From positions 62,001 to 126,000 of the forward strand of contig NZ_MPZM01000003.1 of NCBI RefSeq assembly GCF_002936955.1: a stretch of 64,000 nucleotides of DNA. The letters are read 5' to 3'. Position 1 is the first letter of the stretch. Each line of letters starts with the position of its first letter. The notes beneath the pieces were generated by a model that was given only the letters and a program-made list of their open reading frames with translations, made no database searches and had not been told where the DNA came from. Below, piece after piece: positions 1 through 8,468 of this stretch. The position numbers were made by a program, and so were the translations under genes. This stretch comes from Oceanisphaera arctica. GTDB taxonomy: Bacteria > Pseudomonadota > Gammaproteobacteria > Enterobacterales > Aeromonadaceae.

Positions 1-1088
1 TGGGGAGTGAAGGCTTCCAGTGACGGGCTTAAACGAGGGGCCATCAGCATCGGCGCCAGCGTCAGGGCATGCACCGCCGCCAGGGTGACGCCGCTGTGAG
101 AGCTGAAGGCATGGACCCGCGGCCCCGGATCCCGGTTTTGCTCATACACCGGATAACCATCCGGACTCAACACCCTGAGCGCACCCCAGCCTCGCACTAT
201 GTGCCGGTGACGCAACGCGGGCAGCAACGAAATGGCACGCCGGGCCAGCCGCGCCATCACCTGCGGGGTATTGCCGTCATCCAGACCGACCTGCTCGGAT
301 GAATCGCCAATCTGGATGGATCCCTCCCCGGTCTGACGCAGATAGATGGACGGATAATTCAGTAACCTGGGCAAGCGTTCGGTGATCAGCAGCTGGCCCC
401 GCTGGGGAATAAGGGGTTGCGACAAGTCGACCATGGGCGCCAGCCGGCGATTATCGAGCCCCGCCGCCAGCACCAGCTGCTCGGCCCGTATCGGCCCCTG
501 CTCCGTATGCAGCATAAAGCCATCATGGGTAGTTTCTATGTTCAGTACATGATGACGGGGTCGGTAGTGGCCACCCTTGGCCAGAAAGCCCGCATGCAAA
601 GCACGCAGAAGAAACAGCGGGTTAACGTGACCGTCGTTGGGCGAGTAGCAGGCTCCGGGAATATTGGCGCTGATATGAGGCTCCAGCCTGGCCAGCTGGG
701 TGGGGCTCAGAAACTGATACTCGAAGTCGCCGCCACTGACTTCAGCCTGTTGCGCCAGCTCGAGCCGATAGGCCTCCAGCTCCGGCTCGTCCAGGCAGTA
801 ATGAATACCGCCGCGCTGGCGAAACTGCACATCTATGTCGGTCAGCTCGGCCAGTTCGGCGGCAAAGTCCGGCCACAGCCGACAGGAGTCCATGGTCCAG
901 CGGGCATAGGCAGGAAACTCCGCCCCCTTGCCCTGCACCCACAGCAGCCCGAAGTTGCCCCGGGCCGCCCGCAGCCCCTGGTCTCCCTCATCCAGCATCA
1001 GCGTCTCTATGCCTTGGCGGGCCAGGCCATAACCCAGCGCCGCCCCTACCATGCCGCCACCGATAACGACTACCCGGCTATCCCTCAT
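1..1088 (-). CDS. FAD-dependent glycine/D-amino-acid oxidase family protein (3' end outside window)
   Basis: My own translation of the minus strand from ATG at 1088 gives 362 open codons running off the window start. The N-terminus carries the Rossmann FAD motif VVIGGGMVGAALGYGLA, followed by a DadA/glycine-oxidase-like body (ARGNFGLLWVQGKG, then GHVNPLFLLRAL, then LVLAAGLDNR). Members oxidise amino acids or N-substituted amino acids such as opines, passing electrons to oxygen or a quinone. The start has only a weak ribosome site. It lies 45 bp after a periplasmic amino-acid binding protein on the same strand, so the two are probably cotranscribed. The binding protein and the LysR regulator behind it resemble opine-catabolism partners, so an OoxB/NoxB-like role is possible. 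The substrate cannot be read from sequence. Confidence 0.85.
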   Translation of the reverse strand, partial: MRDSRVVVIGGGMVGAALGYGLARQGIETLMLDEGDQGLRAARGNFGLLWVQGKGAEFPAYARWTMDSCRLWPDFAAELAELTDIDVQFRQRGGIHYCLDEPELEAYRLELAQQAEVSGGDFEYQFLSPTQLARLEPHISANIPGACYSPNDGHVNPLFLLRALHAGFLAKGGHYRPRHHVLNIETTHDGFMLHTEQGPIRAEQLVLAAGLDNRRLAPMVDLSQPLIPQRGQLLITERLPRLLNYPSIYLRQTGEGSIQIGDSSEQVGLDDGNTPQVMARLARRAISLLPALRHRHIVRGWGALRVLSPDGYPVYEQNRDPGPRVHAFSSHSGVTLAAVHALTLAPMLMAPRLSPSLEAFTP

Positions 1089-1133
1089 GCGTTTTCACCA
1101 TGAATGCAGCCGCCATGCTTAGCCACCCTTGTT

Positions 1134-1907
1134 TCAGCCACCATAGATATCGAATTCGAAATACTTGTCCTGGATCTGCTGATAGACGCCGTTGCTGCGG
1201 ATGGCCTTGATGGCGTCATTGAACTTTTCGCGCAGCGCGTCATCCTGCTTGCGAACGGCGATACCCACGCCCTCACCAAACCATTCCTTGTCGGTAATGA
1301 GAGGACCGGTAAAGGCGAAGTCGCCGCCGTTTTCCTTCTCCAGCAGGCCACTTTCGATGGCCGGGATGTTATTGAACACCAGATCGACACGACCGGAAAT
1401 CAGATCCAGAAAGGCATTTTCCGGAGAGCCGTAACGTTTGACATCCACGCCCTCGAAATTATCGGCGACGTATTTTTCATGGGTGCTGGAGCCCTGTACG
1501 CCCACTGATTTTCCTTTCAGACCCGCTTTGTCAAAACTGAATTCGGTTCCCTGCTTCGCCACAAAGCGGGACGATATCTGGTAGTACTTATCGGTGAAGT
1601 CGACCTTGAGCTTGCGTTCCTCGGTAATCGACATGGAGGCGACAATGGCGTCGAACTTTCGCGCCAGCAACGAGGGAATCATGCCGTCCCATTCCTGCGT
1701 GACCATGGTGCATTTAACCTGCATCTCCTCGCAAAGGGCGTTGGCCATGTCGATATCGAACCCTTTCAGCTCCCCTTCCGTGGTGGTCCAGCTATAAGGG
1801 GGATAGGCACCCTCTACCGCAATCCGCACCTGCTTCCATTCCTTGGCGGTAACCGCCCCTGTGGTCATCATGGTGGCCGCAGCCAGGGCAATCATCTTCA
1901 TATTCAT
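1134..1907 (-). CDS. Periplasmic amino-acid-binding protein of an ABC transporter (SBP family 3)
   Basis: The 257-residue protein has a Sec signal peptide (MNMKMIALAAATMMTTGAVTA, cleavage expected before KEW). The mature part is typical of the ArgT/HisJ/OccT family: GAYPPYSWTTTEGELKGFDIDM near the N-terminus, the central GVQGSSTHEKYV, and the C-terminal YFEFDIYGG. It should deliver a basic amino acid or an opine-like derivative to an inner-membrane ABC permease. No permease or ATPase gene is in view, so they may lie beyond the window start. The start is supported by AAGGAG 7 nt upstream. The gene sits between the FAD oxidase and a LysR gene, all on the minus strand. Confidence 0.9.
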   Translation of the reverse strand: MNMKMIALAAATMMTTGAVTAKEWKQVRIAVEGAYPPYSWTTTEGELKGFDIDMANALCEEMQVKCTMVTQEWDGMIPSLLARKFDAIVASMSITEERKLKVDFTDKYYQISSRFVAKQGTEFSFDKAGLKGKSVGVQGSSTHEKYVADNFEGVDVKRYGSPENAFLDLISGRVDLVFNNIPAIESGLLEKENGGDFAFTGPLITDKEWFGEGVGIAVRKQDDALREKFNDAIKAIRSNGVYQQIQDKYFEFDIYGG

Positions 1908-2012
1908 CGTGAACTCCTTGTCATAGGTGACAGACGCTTGTCAGTGCTCAATTTATAAGTGGGCCGGTCGCCGGGTACCAATGCCGTTTGCCGCTCAGGG
2001 TATGTTCTAATG

Positions 2013-2939
2013 TTATAGGTCGTCGTTCCTGTCATAACGCAGGCGGATCCCGGCGTCCTCTGCCTGACTGAACAGGGAGTCGACAAAGGCACGCGCCAGT
2101 TCGGATATCGGACGAAAGGCGGGATACAGGATCTGAAACCGATAGGGAATGCGAGGATGAAAGTCGCGAATGACGATGTTCAAGCCACTGAGCTGCGCAT
2201 GCTGGGCGGTGAAGGGGTCGACCACCGCCACCCCCAGCCCTTCGGCCACCAGCAAGGCCGCGACCGAGGCGAAGGAGACCTCAACCACATCCAGACTGTG
2301 AATACCGGCCAGCTGTAGCTCCCTGTCCAGTGCCTGCTGGGCCGAGTCGCTGTTTTCGTAGCGGATAAAAGGTACTCCAGACAGATCCGCAGGCGTCAGG
2401 CAGGGCACCGCCGCCAGTTCGCTGTTGGCAGGCACAATGCAGACACAATCACCCCACACCGGAATGGCCGTTACGCTGGCACTGGTGATATCGGTATCGG
2501 CAAAACCCAGATCACAAGACTGGATCTCGGTGCGTCTGAGCACCTCTTCCGACCGATAGCTCTTCAGCGATGCCTTGAGCCCGGGGGTTTCCCGCATCAG
2601 CCGCCCTAGAATCGCCGGCAAAAAGCTGTTGGACAGCATGGGAAAGGCGGTGATGTGCAGGCTGCCATGATGCTGCTCGGCAATGTCCCGCGCACTGTGT
2701 TCGAGATGTTCCAGCGCCGAGAACGCCTTGCCTACCTCCAGGTAGAAGGCCGTGCCCTTGTCGGTGGGCACCAGACGCCCCCGTATGCGCTGAAACAGGG
2801 CAAAACCGAGCTGATGCTCCAGGCTTGCCACCAATCGGCTGATGGCCGGCTGGGTAACATGAATATGCGCCGATGCCGCCATCATGGTGCCAAGCTCATA
2901 AACGGCCTTGAAGGCGTTAAGCTGCTGAAACTTTATCAT
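2013..2939 (-). CDS. LysR-family transcriptional regulator (OccR/NocR-like)
   Basis: This 308-residue protein has an N-terminal winged helix (QLNAFKAVYELGTMMAASA, then VTQPAISRLVASLE) and a periplasmic-binding-like effector domain. The segment LLVAEGLGVAVVDPFTA resembles OccR/NocR, regulators of octopine and nopaline catabolism, from memory of those families. It is transcribed toward the binding protein and oxidase genes and is divergent from the aminotransferase at 3129, with a 189-bp AT-rich promoter region between. It probably controls one or both units in response to an amino-acid-like inducer. The inducer is unknown. Confidence 0.88.
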   Translation of the reverse strand: MIKFQQLNAFKAVYELGTMMAASAHIHVTQPAISRLVASLEHQLGFALFQRIRGRLVPTDKGTAFYLEVGKAFSALEHLEHSARDIAEQHHGSLHITAFPMLSNSFLPAILGRLMRETPGLKASLKSYRSEEVLRRTEIQSCDLGFADTDITSASVTAIPVWGDCVCIVPANSELAAVPCLTPADLSGVPFIRYENSDSAQQALDRELQLAGIHSLDVVEVSFASVAALLVAEGLGVAVVDPFTAQHAQLSGLNIVIRDFHPRIPYRFQILYPAFRPISELARAFVDSLFSQAEDAGIRLRYDRNDDL

Positions 2940-3128
2940 CGAAAAAAACCCTTTCTGTCACTGTTATCCGCCTGTTCATGTTGAAGCCGGTCAAACTGAA
3001 CATTGAAACGCCATGATTTTTCAAACTTTTTAAATTTCGCACACTGCTCCCATCAACAAAACCGAAAAACAAGCCGCACAGGTAAGCCGCACTACAAGCG
3101 GATAACCAGAGTCTGAGGGAGTGCCACA

Positions 3129-4451
3129 ATGAATACCAACGAATTAGCCGCCCACTGGATGCCATTCACCCCCAACAAGGGATTCAAGGCAAAGCCGCGT
3201 ATGCTCACCGGCGCCAAAGGCATGTACTGGACCACGGATGATCAGCGCCAGGTGCTGGACATGACCGCCGGTCTCTGGTGCTGTAACGCCGGCCACGGTC
3301 ATCCACATATCGCCGACGCCATCGCCCAGCAGGCCAGAACCCTGGATTATGCGCCCTGCTTCGGCTTCGGCCATCCACTGTCGTTCGAGCTGTCGGAGCG
3401 CCTGGCCAAACTGGCGCCAGGCAACCTGAACAAGGTGTTTTATACCAATTCCGGTTCCGAGTCGGTGGAAACCGCCATGAAGATGGCGCTGGCCTACCAC
3501 CACGCTCAAGGCAATGGTGGCAAACAGCTGTTTATCGGTCGGGAGCGTGGCTACCACGGCGTCAACTTCGGCGGTATCTCTGTGGGGGGGCTCACCAATA
3601 ATCACAAGGCCTTCGGCCAGTGGATCCCCAACGACCACCTCTCCCATACCCAGGATCTGGAACTGAACGCCTTCTCCCGTGGTCTGCCCCTGCATGGCGG
3701 CGTGGAAAAGGCCAATGAGCTGGAAAAACTGATCAAGCGCCACGATGCCAGCCGTATCGCCGCCGTCATCATAGAGCCCATCACCGGTGCCGGTGGTGTC
3801 TTGCCGCCCCCGCTCGGCTATCTGAAGCGCATTCGGGAAATCTGTGACCAGCACGGCATACTGCTGATCTTCGACGAGGTGATCTGTGGCTTCGGTCGTA
3901 CCGGCGACGTTTTTGCCAGCCAGACCTTCGATGTGGTGCCGGACATCATGACCACCGCCAAAGGCCTGACCAACGGCGCCGCCCCCATGGGCGCGGTATT
4001 GGCCGGTGACCATATCTATGAAGCCGTGGTAGAAGGGGCCGGCAGCGGCGTGGAATTCTTCCACGGCTACACCTATTCGGCCCACCCGCTGGCCTGTGCC
4101 GCCGCCATGGCCACTCTGGACGTATATGAGCAGGAAGGCCTGTATCAACGTGGGGCCGCCGATGGCGAAATAGCCCGTTACCTGGAACAGGGCCTGCACA
4201 GCCTGAAGGGACTACCGGGCGTGGTAGATGTTCGCAACTACTCGCTGATTGCCGCCGTCGAATTCGAGCCGCGGTCAGGCCAGCCCGGCGCCACCGGGGG
4301 ACTTATCCAGACTGCCGCCTGGGAACAGGGCATGATGTTACGCTCTCTGGGCGACGCCATCGCCATGTCGCCGCCGCTGATCATCGAAAAGCAGCATGTC
4401 GATCAGACCATCGGTATCCTTGAGCGCAGCATCAAGCAACACTTTGGCTGA
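3129..4451 (+). CDS. Omega-amino acid:pyruvate aminotransferase (class III PLP enzyme)
   Basis: The 440-residue protein is a full-length class III aminotransferase. It should move the amino group of beta-alanine or another omega-amino acid to pyruvate, giving a semialdehyde and alanine. Visible landmarks are WCCNAGHGHPHIADA near residue 50, the phosphate-contact region NSGSESVETAMKMA, the aspartate loop LLIFDEVICGFGRTG, and the PLP lysine in MTTAKGLTNGAAPMGAV. The start is supported by GAGGGAG about 7 nt upstream. It is a single-gene unit, divergent from the LysR gene and closed by a hairpin terminator at 4482. The usual partner, a semialdehyde dehydrogenase, is not next to it here. Confidence 0.9.
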   Translation: MNTNELAAHWMPFTPNKGFKAKPRMLTGAKGMYWTTDDQRQVLDMTAGLWCCNAGHGHPHIADAIAQQARTLDYAPCFGFGHPLSFELSERLAKLAPGNLNKVFYTNSGSESVETAMKMALAYHHAQGNGGKQLFIGRERGYHGVNFGGISVGGLTNNHKAFGQWIPNDHLSHTQDLELNAFSRGLPLHGGVEKANELEKLIKRHDASRIAAVIIEPITGAGGVLPPPLGYLKRIREICDQHGILLIFDEVICGFGRTGDVFASQTFDVVPDIMTTAKGLTNGAAPMGAVLAGDHIYEAVVEGAGSGVEFFHGYTYSAHPLACAAAMATLDVYEQEGLYQRGAADGEIARYLEQGLHSLKGLPGVVDVRNYSLIAAVEFEPRSGQPGATGGLIQTAAWEQGMMLRSLGDAIAMSPPLIIEKQHVDQTIGILERSIKQHFG

Positions 4452-4481
4452 TACTGGGTATTAATACAGAGTGGTGACATG

Positions 4482-4511
4482 AAAAAGGGACTGCCATGGC
4501 AGTCCCTTTTT
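4482..4511 (+). terminator. Rho-independent terminator after the aminotransferase
   Basis: A perfect stem AAAGGGACTGCC/GGCAGTCCCTTT with a minimal AT loop is followed by a T run. It is symmetric enough to work in both directions. Confidence 0.88.
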
Positions 4512-4741
4512 GGTTGATGTCAATTCAGGATGGGTCATCTCCGTGAAGGCGGAGATCCATTGGCATAGGGCACTTGATTCCCGCCTTCACAGAAGACGGT
4601 CTCGAGCAGGGTCTCAAGCTGTTGCCATCATCACACTGTGTACACGTCAGGCAGTGGCCTTACTTTAAGGCAGGGAGATAAATCGGAAATTAACGCACAA
4701 CAACATCAATTTTTTAATGCGTGGACATCTCCACCACTTAC

Positions 4742-4755
4742 TTACGTAAACGTAA
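4742..4755. promoter_or_regulatory. Palindromic operator-like site TTACGTAAACGTAA
   Basis: TTACGT and ACGTAA half-sites are separated by two bases. A second copy with the same half-sites and spacing lies at 4979-4992. From memory the shape is like LiuR-type MerR operators of gammaproteobacteria. The regulator is not in this window. Confidence 0.5.
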
Positions 4756-4779
4756 ACAGTGATTTATTGATCTGCAGAA

Positions 4780-4894
4780 AAAAGAAAACCCTCGCAAGCG
4801 AGGGTAAAACAAACGGAAACGTGCTTAAACAGAGCTACACATCACACCTAACAAGTTGCCTACTCAGCTGTAGCAAATGGCCAGGCCTTAATGT
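4780..4894 (-). ncRNA. Candidate small RNA with its own promoter and terminator
   Basis: On the minus strand a promoter TTGACT-N17-TAGATT (4929-4901) is followed about 100 bases later by a strong hairpin (ACCCTCG, loop CAAG, CGAGGGT; 4788-4805) and the tract TTTTCTTTTTT, a typical intrinsic terminator. No protein gene on this strand lies upstream that this terminator could serve. The predicted RNA of about 115 nt also has a 5' hairpin (TTGCTAC... GTAGGCAA, near 4858-4878). I do not recognise the family. A very short leader transcript is the alternative. Confidence 0.5.
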
Positions 4895-4978
4895 CAGTCC
4901 AATCTAACCGGACGAAAATGTGAAGTCAACGTAAAAAAATCACAAATTACTCAATTGAGCAGCAAACAAGCACAATGC

Positions 4979-4992
4979 TTACGTTAACGTAA
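4979..4992. promoter_or_regulatory. Perfect palindrome TTACGTTAACGTAA
   Basis: It is the core of a 16-bp perfect palindrome (CTTACGTTAACGTAAG, 4978-4993). It lies 50 bp upstream of the -35 box of the candidate small RNA and about 255 bp upstream of the PrkA gene start. It shares half-sites and spacing with 4742-4755. Confidence 0.55.
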
Positions 4993-5246
4993 GTGTATAT
5001 CAAAAACACCTCCCGGTGTGGGTCAATCGACTCCAAGTCCGCCCCCCCTGTTTTCTGGCAAAAGAAGCCTTGTCTTACAGAGAGTTCAACAGGGTCGATG
5101 TCACAAAATCTTCGTCATTTCTGAACGTTACACAAGCGTAATAGAGAAATCCTGTCTAACCTTTCACTAAGGGAATGAAATATGTGTGCGCTAGGCTCTT
5201 TCTTCTGTTGTGAACGTCAGAGCCGGGATTTATAGGGGATAAAACC

Positions 5247-7169
5247 ATGGGTATATTCGAGCATTACCAAACGCGCTATGAGAAGGCAAAAGAAGAGGAA
5301 TACGGCCTGCTGGAATTCCTGGATATGTGTCGGGAAGACAAAGCCTGTTATGCCTCTGCCTCCGAGCGCCTGTTAATGGCCATTGGCGAGCCGGAGATGA
5401 TCGACACCGCACAGGTGCCCAGATTCAGCCGACTCTTTTCTAACCGGGTGATTGCCCGCTATCCTGCTTTCGCCGAATTTTACGGTATGGAAGAAAGCAT
5501 CGAGCAAATTGTGTCCTATCTGAAGCACGCCGCTCAGGGGTTGGAAGAAAAGAAACAGATACTGTATCTGTTGGGTCCGGTGGGGGGCGGTAAATCCTCG
5601 TTGGCCGAATGCCTCAAGGGATTGATGCAGAAGATACCTATTTACCGGCTCAAGGGATCACCGGTCAATGACCACCCCTTCTGCCTGTTCGATGCCACAG
5701 AAGACGGCCCCATGCTGGAGCAGGAATACGGCATTCCACGCCGCTATCTGCGTCCCATCATGTCGCCCTGGGCGGTGAAGCGGCTGCATGAATACGGCGG
5801 TGACATCTCCCGCTTCAAGGTAGAGAAAGTCTATCCTTCGGTGCTCGACCAGATTGCGGTCGCCAAAACCGAGCCGGGAGATGACAACAACCAGGACATT
5901 TCTTCTCTGGTGGGCAAGGTCGATATCCGCAAGCTGGAGCATTATGCCCAGGATGATGCCGACGCCTACTCCTACTCCGGCGCACTCTGTAAGGCCAACC
6001 AGGGCATGATGGAGTTCGTCGAGATGTTCAAGGCACCCATCAAGGTACTGCACCCGCTGCTGACCGCCACCCAGGAAGGTAACTACAACGGTACCGAGGG
6101 ACTCTCTGCCCTGCCCTTCGAAGGCATTATTCTGGCTCACTCCAACGAGTCGGAATGGCAGCACTTCAAACACAACAGGAACAACGAAGCCTTTCTCGAT
6201 CGGGTTTACATCGTCAAGGTGCCTTACTGCCTGCGTGTTACCGAAGAAGTGGACATCTACCAGAAGCTGCTGACCAACAGTGAGCTTGCCCACGCCAAGT
6301 GTGCTCCAGGCACCCTGGAGACCCTGGGTCAGTTTACCGTGCTGTCGCGCCTGAAGGAGCCGGAAAACTCCAGCCTGTATTCCAAGATGCGCGTCTATGA
6401 CGGCGAAAGCCTGAAAGACACGGATCCCAAGGCCAAGTCGTATCAGGAATATCGTGATTACGCCGGGGTAGACGAAGGCATGAATGGTCTCTCGACCCGA
6501 TTTGCCTTCAAGATCCTGTCTCGGGTGTTCAACTTCGATCACGCCGAGGTCGCCGCCAACCCGGTGCATCTGTTCTATGTGCTGGAACAGCAGATAGAGC
6601 GGGAACAGTTCCCTCAGGATGTCCACGACCACTATCTGGAGTTCATCAAGGGCTATCTTATCCCCAAATACGTGGAGTTTATCGGTAAAGAGATTCAGAC
6701 CGCCTATCTGGAGTCCTACTCCGAATATGGTCAGAACATCTTCGACCGCTACGTCATCTATGCCGACTTCTGGATTCAGGATCAGGAGTATAGAGACCCG
6801 GAAACCGGCCAGCTGTTCGACCGTTCGGCGCTCAATGCCGAACTGGAAAAAATAGAAAAGCCGGCTGGCATCAGCAACCCCAAGGACTTCCGCAACGAAA
6901 TCGTCAACTTCGTGCTGCGGGCCCGGGCCAACAATGCCGGTAAAAATCCCAACTGGACCAGTTACGAGAAGCTCAGAACCGTTATCGAGAAGAAAATGTT
7001 CTCCAATACAGAAGAGTTGCTGCCAGTCATTTCCTTCAACTCCAAGACCAGTGCCGACGAGCAGAAGAAGCACGACGACTTCGTCGCCCGGATGATGGAA
7101 AAAGGCTACACCCGCAAGCAGGTGCGATTGCTGTCTGAATGGTATCTGCGGGTACGCAAGTCAACTTAA
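5247..7169 (+). CDS. yeaG: PrkA-family serine protein kinase (YeaG)
   Basis: The 640-residue protein is close in length to E. coli YeaG. The N-terminal half is an AAA-type PrkA domain with Walker A GPVGGGKSSLAECLKG (residues about 111-126). The C-terminal half is the PrkA kinase domain. In enterobacteria YeaG works with YeaH in nitrogen starvation and stationary-phase responses, and a partner yeaH gene follows 23 bp later. The start is supported by AGGGGAT upstream of ATG. The three-gene order kinase-YeaH-SpoVR matches a widely conserved stress operon in Proteobacteria. I could not define the promoter. Confidence 0.95.
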   Translation: MGIFEHYQTRYEKAKEEEYGLLEFLDMCREDKACYASASERLLMAIGEPEMIDTAQVPRFSRLFSNRVIARYPAFAEFYGMEESIEQIVSYLKHAAQGLEEKKQILYLLGPVGGGKSSLAECLKGLMQKIPIYRLKGSPVNDHPFCLFDATEDGPMLEQEYGIPRRYLRPIMSPWAVKRLHEYGGDISRFKVEKVYPSVLDQIAVAKTEPGDDNNQDISSLVGKVDIRKLEHYAQDDADAYSYSGALCKANQGMMEFVEMFKAPIKVLHPLLTATQEGNYNGTEGLSALPFEGIILAHSNESEWQHFKHNRNNEAFLDRVYIVKVPYCLRVTEEVDIYQKLLTNSELAHAKCAPGTLETLGQFTVLSRLKEPENSSLYSKMRVYDGESLKDTDPKAKSYQEYRDYAGVDEGMNGLSTRFAFKILSRVFNFDHAEVAANPVHLFYVLEQQIEREQFPQDVHDHYLEFIKGYLIPKYVEFIGKEIQTAYLESYSEYGQNIFDRYVIYADFWIQDQEYRDPETGQLFDRSALNAELEKIEKPAGISNPKDFRNEIVNFVLRARANNAGKNPNWTSYEKLRTVIEKKMFSNTEELLPVISFNSKTSADEQKKHDDFVARMMEKGYTRKQVRLLSEWYLRVRKST

Positions 7170-7192
7170 CGAGATGAGTGTTGGGGGAAATT

Positions 7193-8461
7193 ATGGCGCA
7201 TTTTATCGACAGACGACTAAATGGCCGCAACAAAAGCGCTGTTAACCGGCAGCGCTTTATCCGCCGCTACCAACAACAACTGAAAAAAGCGGTGTCAGAT
7301 GCGGTACTCAAACGCAGCATTCAGGATATCGACAAGGGAGAGAGTGTTTCCATTCCTACCCGCGATATCTCCGAGCCTGTGTTTCATCAGGGCAAGGGCG
7401 GCCACCGGGATCAGGTGCACCCGGGTAATGATCAGTTTATCACCGGCGACCGGGTCGATCGCCCCGCCGGTGGCGGCAGTGGGGGGAGCGGCAAGGGCGA
7501 CGCCAGCAACCAGGGCGAAGGTGAAGACGATTTCGTATTTCAGATCTCCAAAGAAGAATATCTGGACTTGCTGTTCGATGGCCTGGAGCTGCCGAACCTG
7601 GAGAAAAACAAGCTCAACAAGATAAGCGAAATGAAAACCTTCCGCGCCGGTTACACCGCGGACGGGGTGCCGGCCAACATCAACATAGTGCGCTCTCTGC
7701 GCCAGTCTCTGGCCCGGCGCATGGCGCTGCAGGTAGGCAAGAAAAAAACCGTGGCCGAGCTGGAGCTGGAGCTCGCCGAACTCGGTAAGCATCCGACCGA
7801 AAATTTTGCCCGTATACAGGACATAGAGGAACAAATCGTCGAGCTTAAACGGCGCATTGCAGCGGTGCCCTTTATCGACACCTTCGATCTACGCTTCAAC
7901 AACTTTGTGCAGCGTCCCATTCCTTCCACCCAGGCGGTCATGTTTTGCCTGATGGACGTATCGGGCTCCATGGATCAGGCCACCAAAGACATGGCCAAAC
8001 GCTTTTATCTGTTGCTCTATCTGTTTTTGACCCGCACCTACAAGAACGTCGAGGTGGTGTTTATCCGCCACCATACCCAGGCCAAGGAAGTGGACGAGCA
8101 GGAATTTTTCTACTCTCAGGAAACCGGGGGCACCATTGTCTCCAGCGCCCTGCAGCTGATGAAAGAAGTCATGGAAGCCCGCTATCCTCCGGATCAGTGG
8201 AACATCTATGCGGCGCAGGCATCCGATGGTGATAACTGGGCCGATGATTCTCCGCTGTGCAAACAGTTGCTGCAAAACGACATCATGTCTTTTGTGCGTT
8301 ACTACGCCTACATAGAAATTACCAACCGGGCGCATCAGACTCTCTGGCACGAATACGAGTCCATCGCCCGCAAGTTTCCCAACTTTGCCATGGAGCATAT
8401 TCGTGCGGTAGAAGACATTTATCCCGTATTCAGGGAACTGTTCAAGAAACAAGCGGCATGA
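7193..8461 (+). CDS. yeaH: YeaH/YhbH family protein (DUF444)
   Basis: I chose the ATG at 7193 ([15 protein letters not shown]) over one 15 bp upstream, because GGGGGA lies 5-6 bases before it and E. coli YeaH starts with the matching residues. This gives 422 residues. A glycine-rich low-complexity segment (about residues 86-105) precedes a von Willebrand A-like domain with the metal-site motif [12 protein letters not shown]. It is the partner of the upstream PrkA kinase. Its molecular role is not settled. The stop TGA overlaps the ribosome-binding region of the next gene, so translation is probably coupled. Confidence 0.93.
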   Translation: MAHFIDRRLNGRNKSAVNRQRFIRRYQQQLKKAVSDAVLKRSIQDIDKGESVSIPTRDISEPVFHQGKGGHRDQVHPGNDQFITGDRVDRPAGGGSGGSGKGDASNQGEGEDDFVFQISKEEYLDLLFDGLELPNLEKNKLNKISEMKTFRAGYTADGVPANINIVRSLRQSLARRMALQVGKKKTVAELELELAELGKHPTENFARIQDIEEQIVELKRRIAAVPFIDTFDLRFNNFVQRPIPSTQAVMFCLMDVSGSMDQATKDMAKRFYLLLYLFLTRTYKNVEVVFIRHHTQAKEVDEQEFFYSQETGGTIVSSALQLMKEVMEARYPPDQWNIYAAQASDGDNWADDSPLCKQLLQNDIMSFVRYYAYIEITNRAHQTLWHEYESIARKFPNFAMEHIRAVEDIYPVFRELFKKQAA

Positions 8462-8468
8462 GGTGACC

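Larger units (their letters stand above)
4512..5246. other. 735-bp gap without a convincing protein gene
   Basis: The left part (4530-4615) holds two opposed copies of a GAAGGCGGRNATCCA-type dispersed repeat. The middle holds a candidate minus-strand small RNA and two TTACGTNNACGTAA sites, listed separately. An 89-codon plus-strand open stretch at 4638-4907 has no ribosome site and overlaps the terminator of the small RNA on the other strand, so I do not call it. The right end is the promoter region of the PrkA gene, whose start has the ribosome site AGGGGAT. Confidence 0.6.

Noticed and set aside
4638-4907. 89-codon plus-strand open frame
   Set aside because: No ribosome site and unlikely composition; it lies over a minus-strand terminator and promoter.
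5658-7073. 471-codon minus-strand frame opposite the PrkA gene
   Set aside because: Antisense shadow; the plus strand matches YeaG over its full length.
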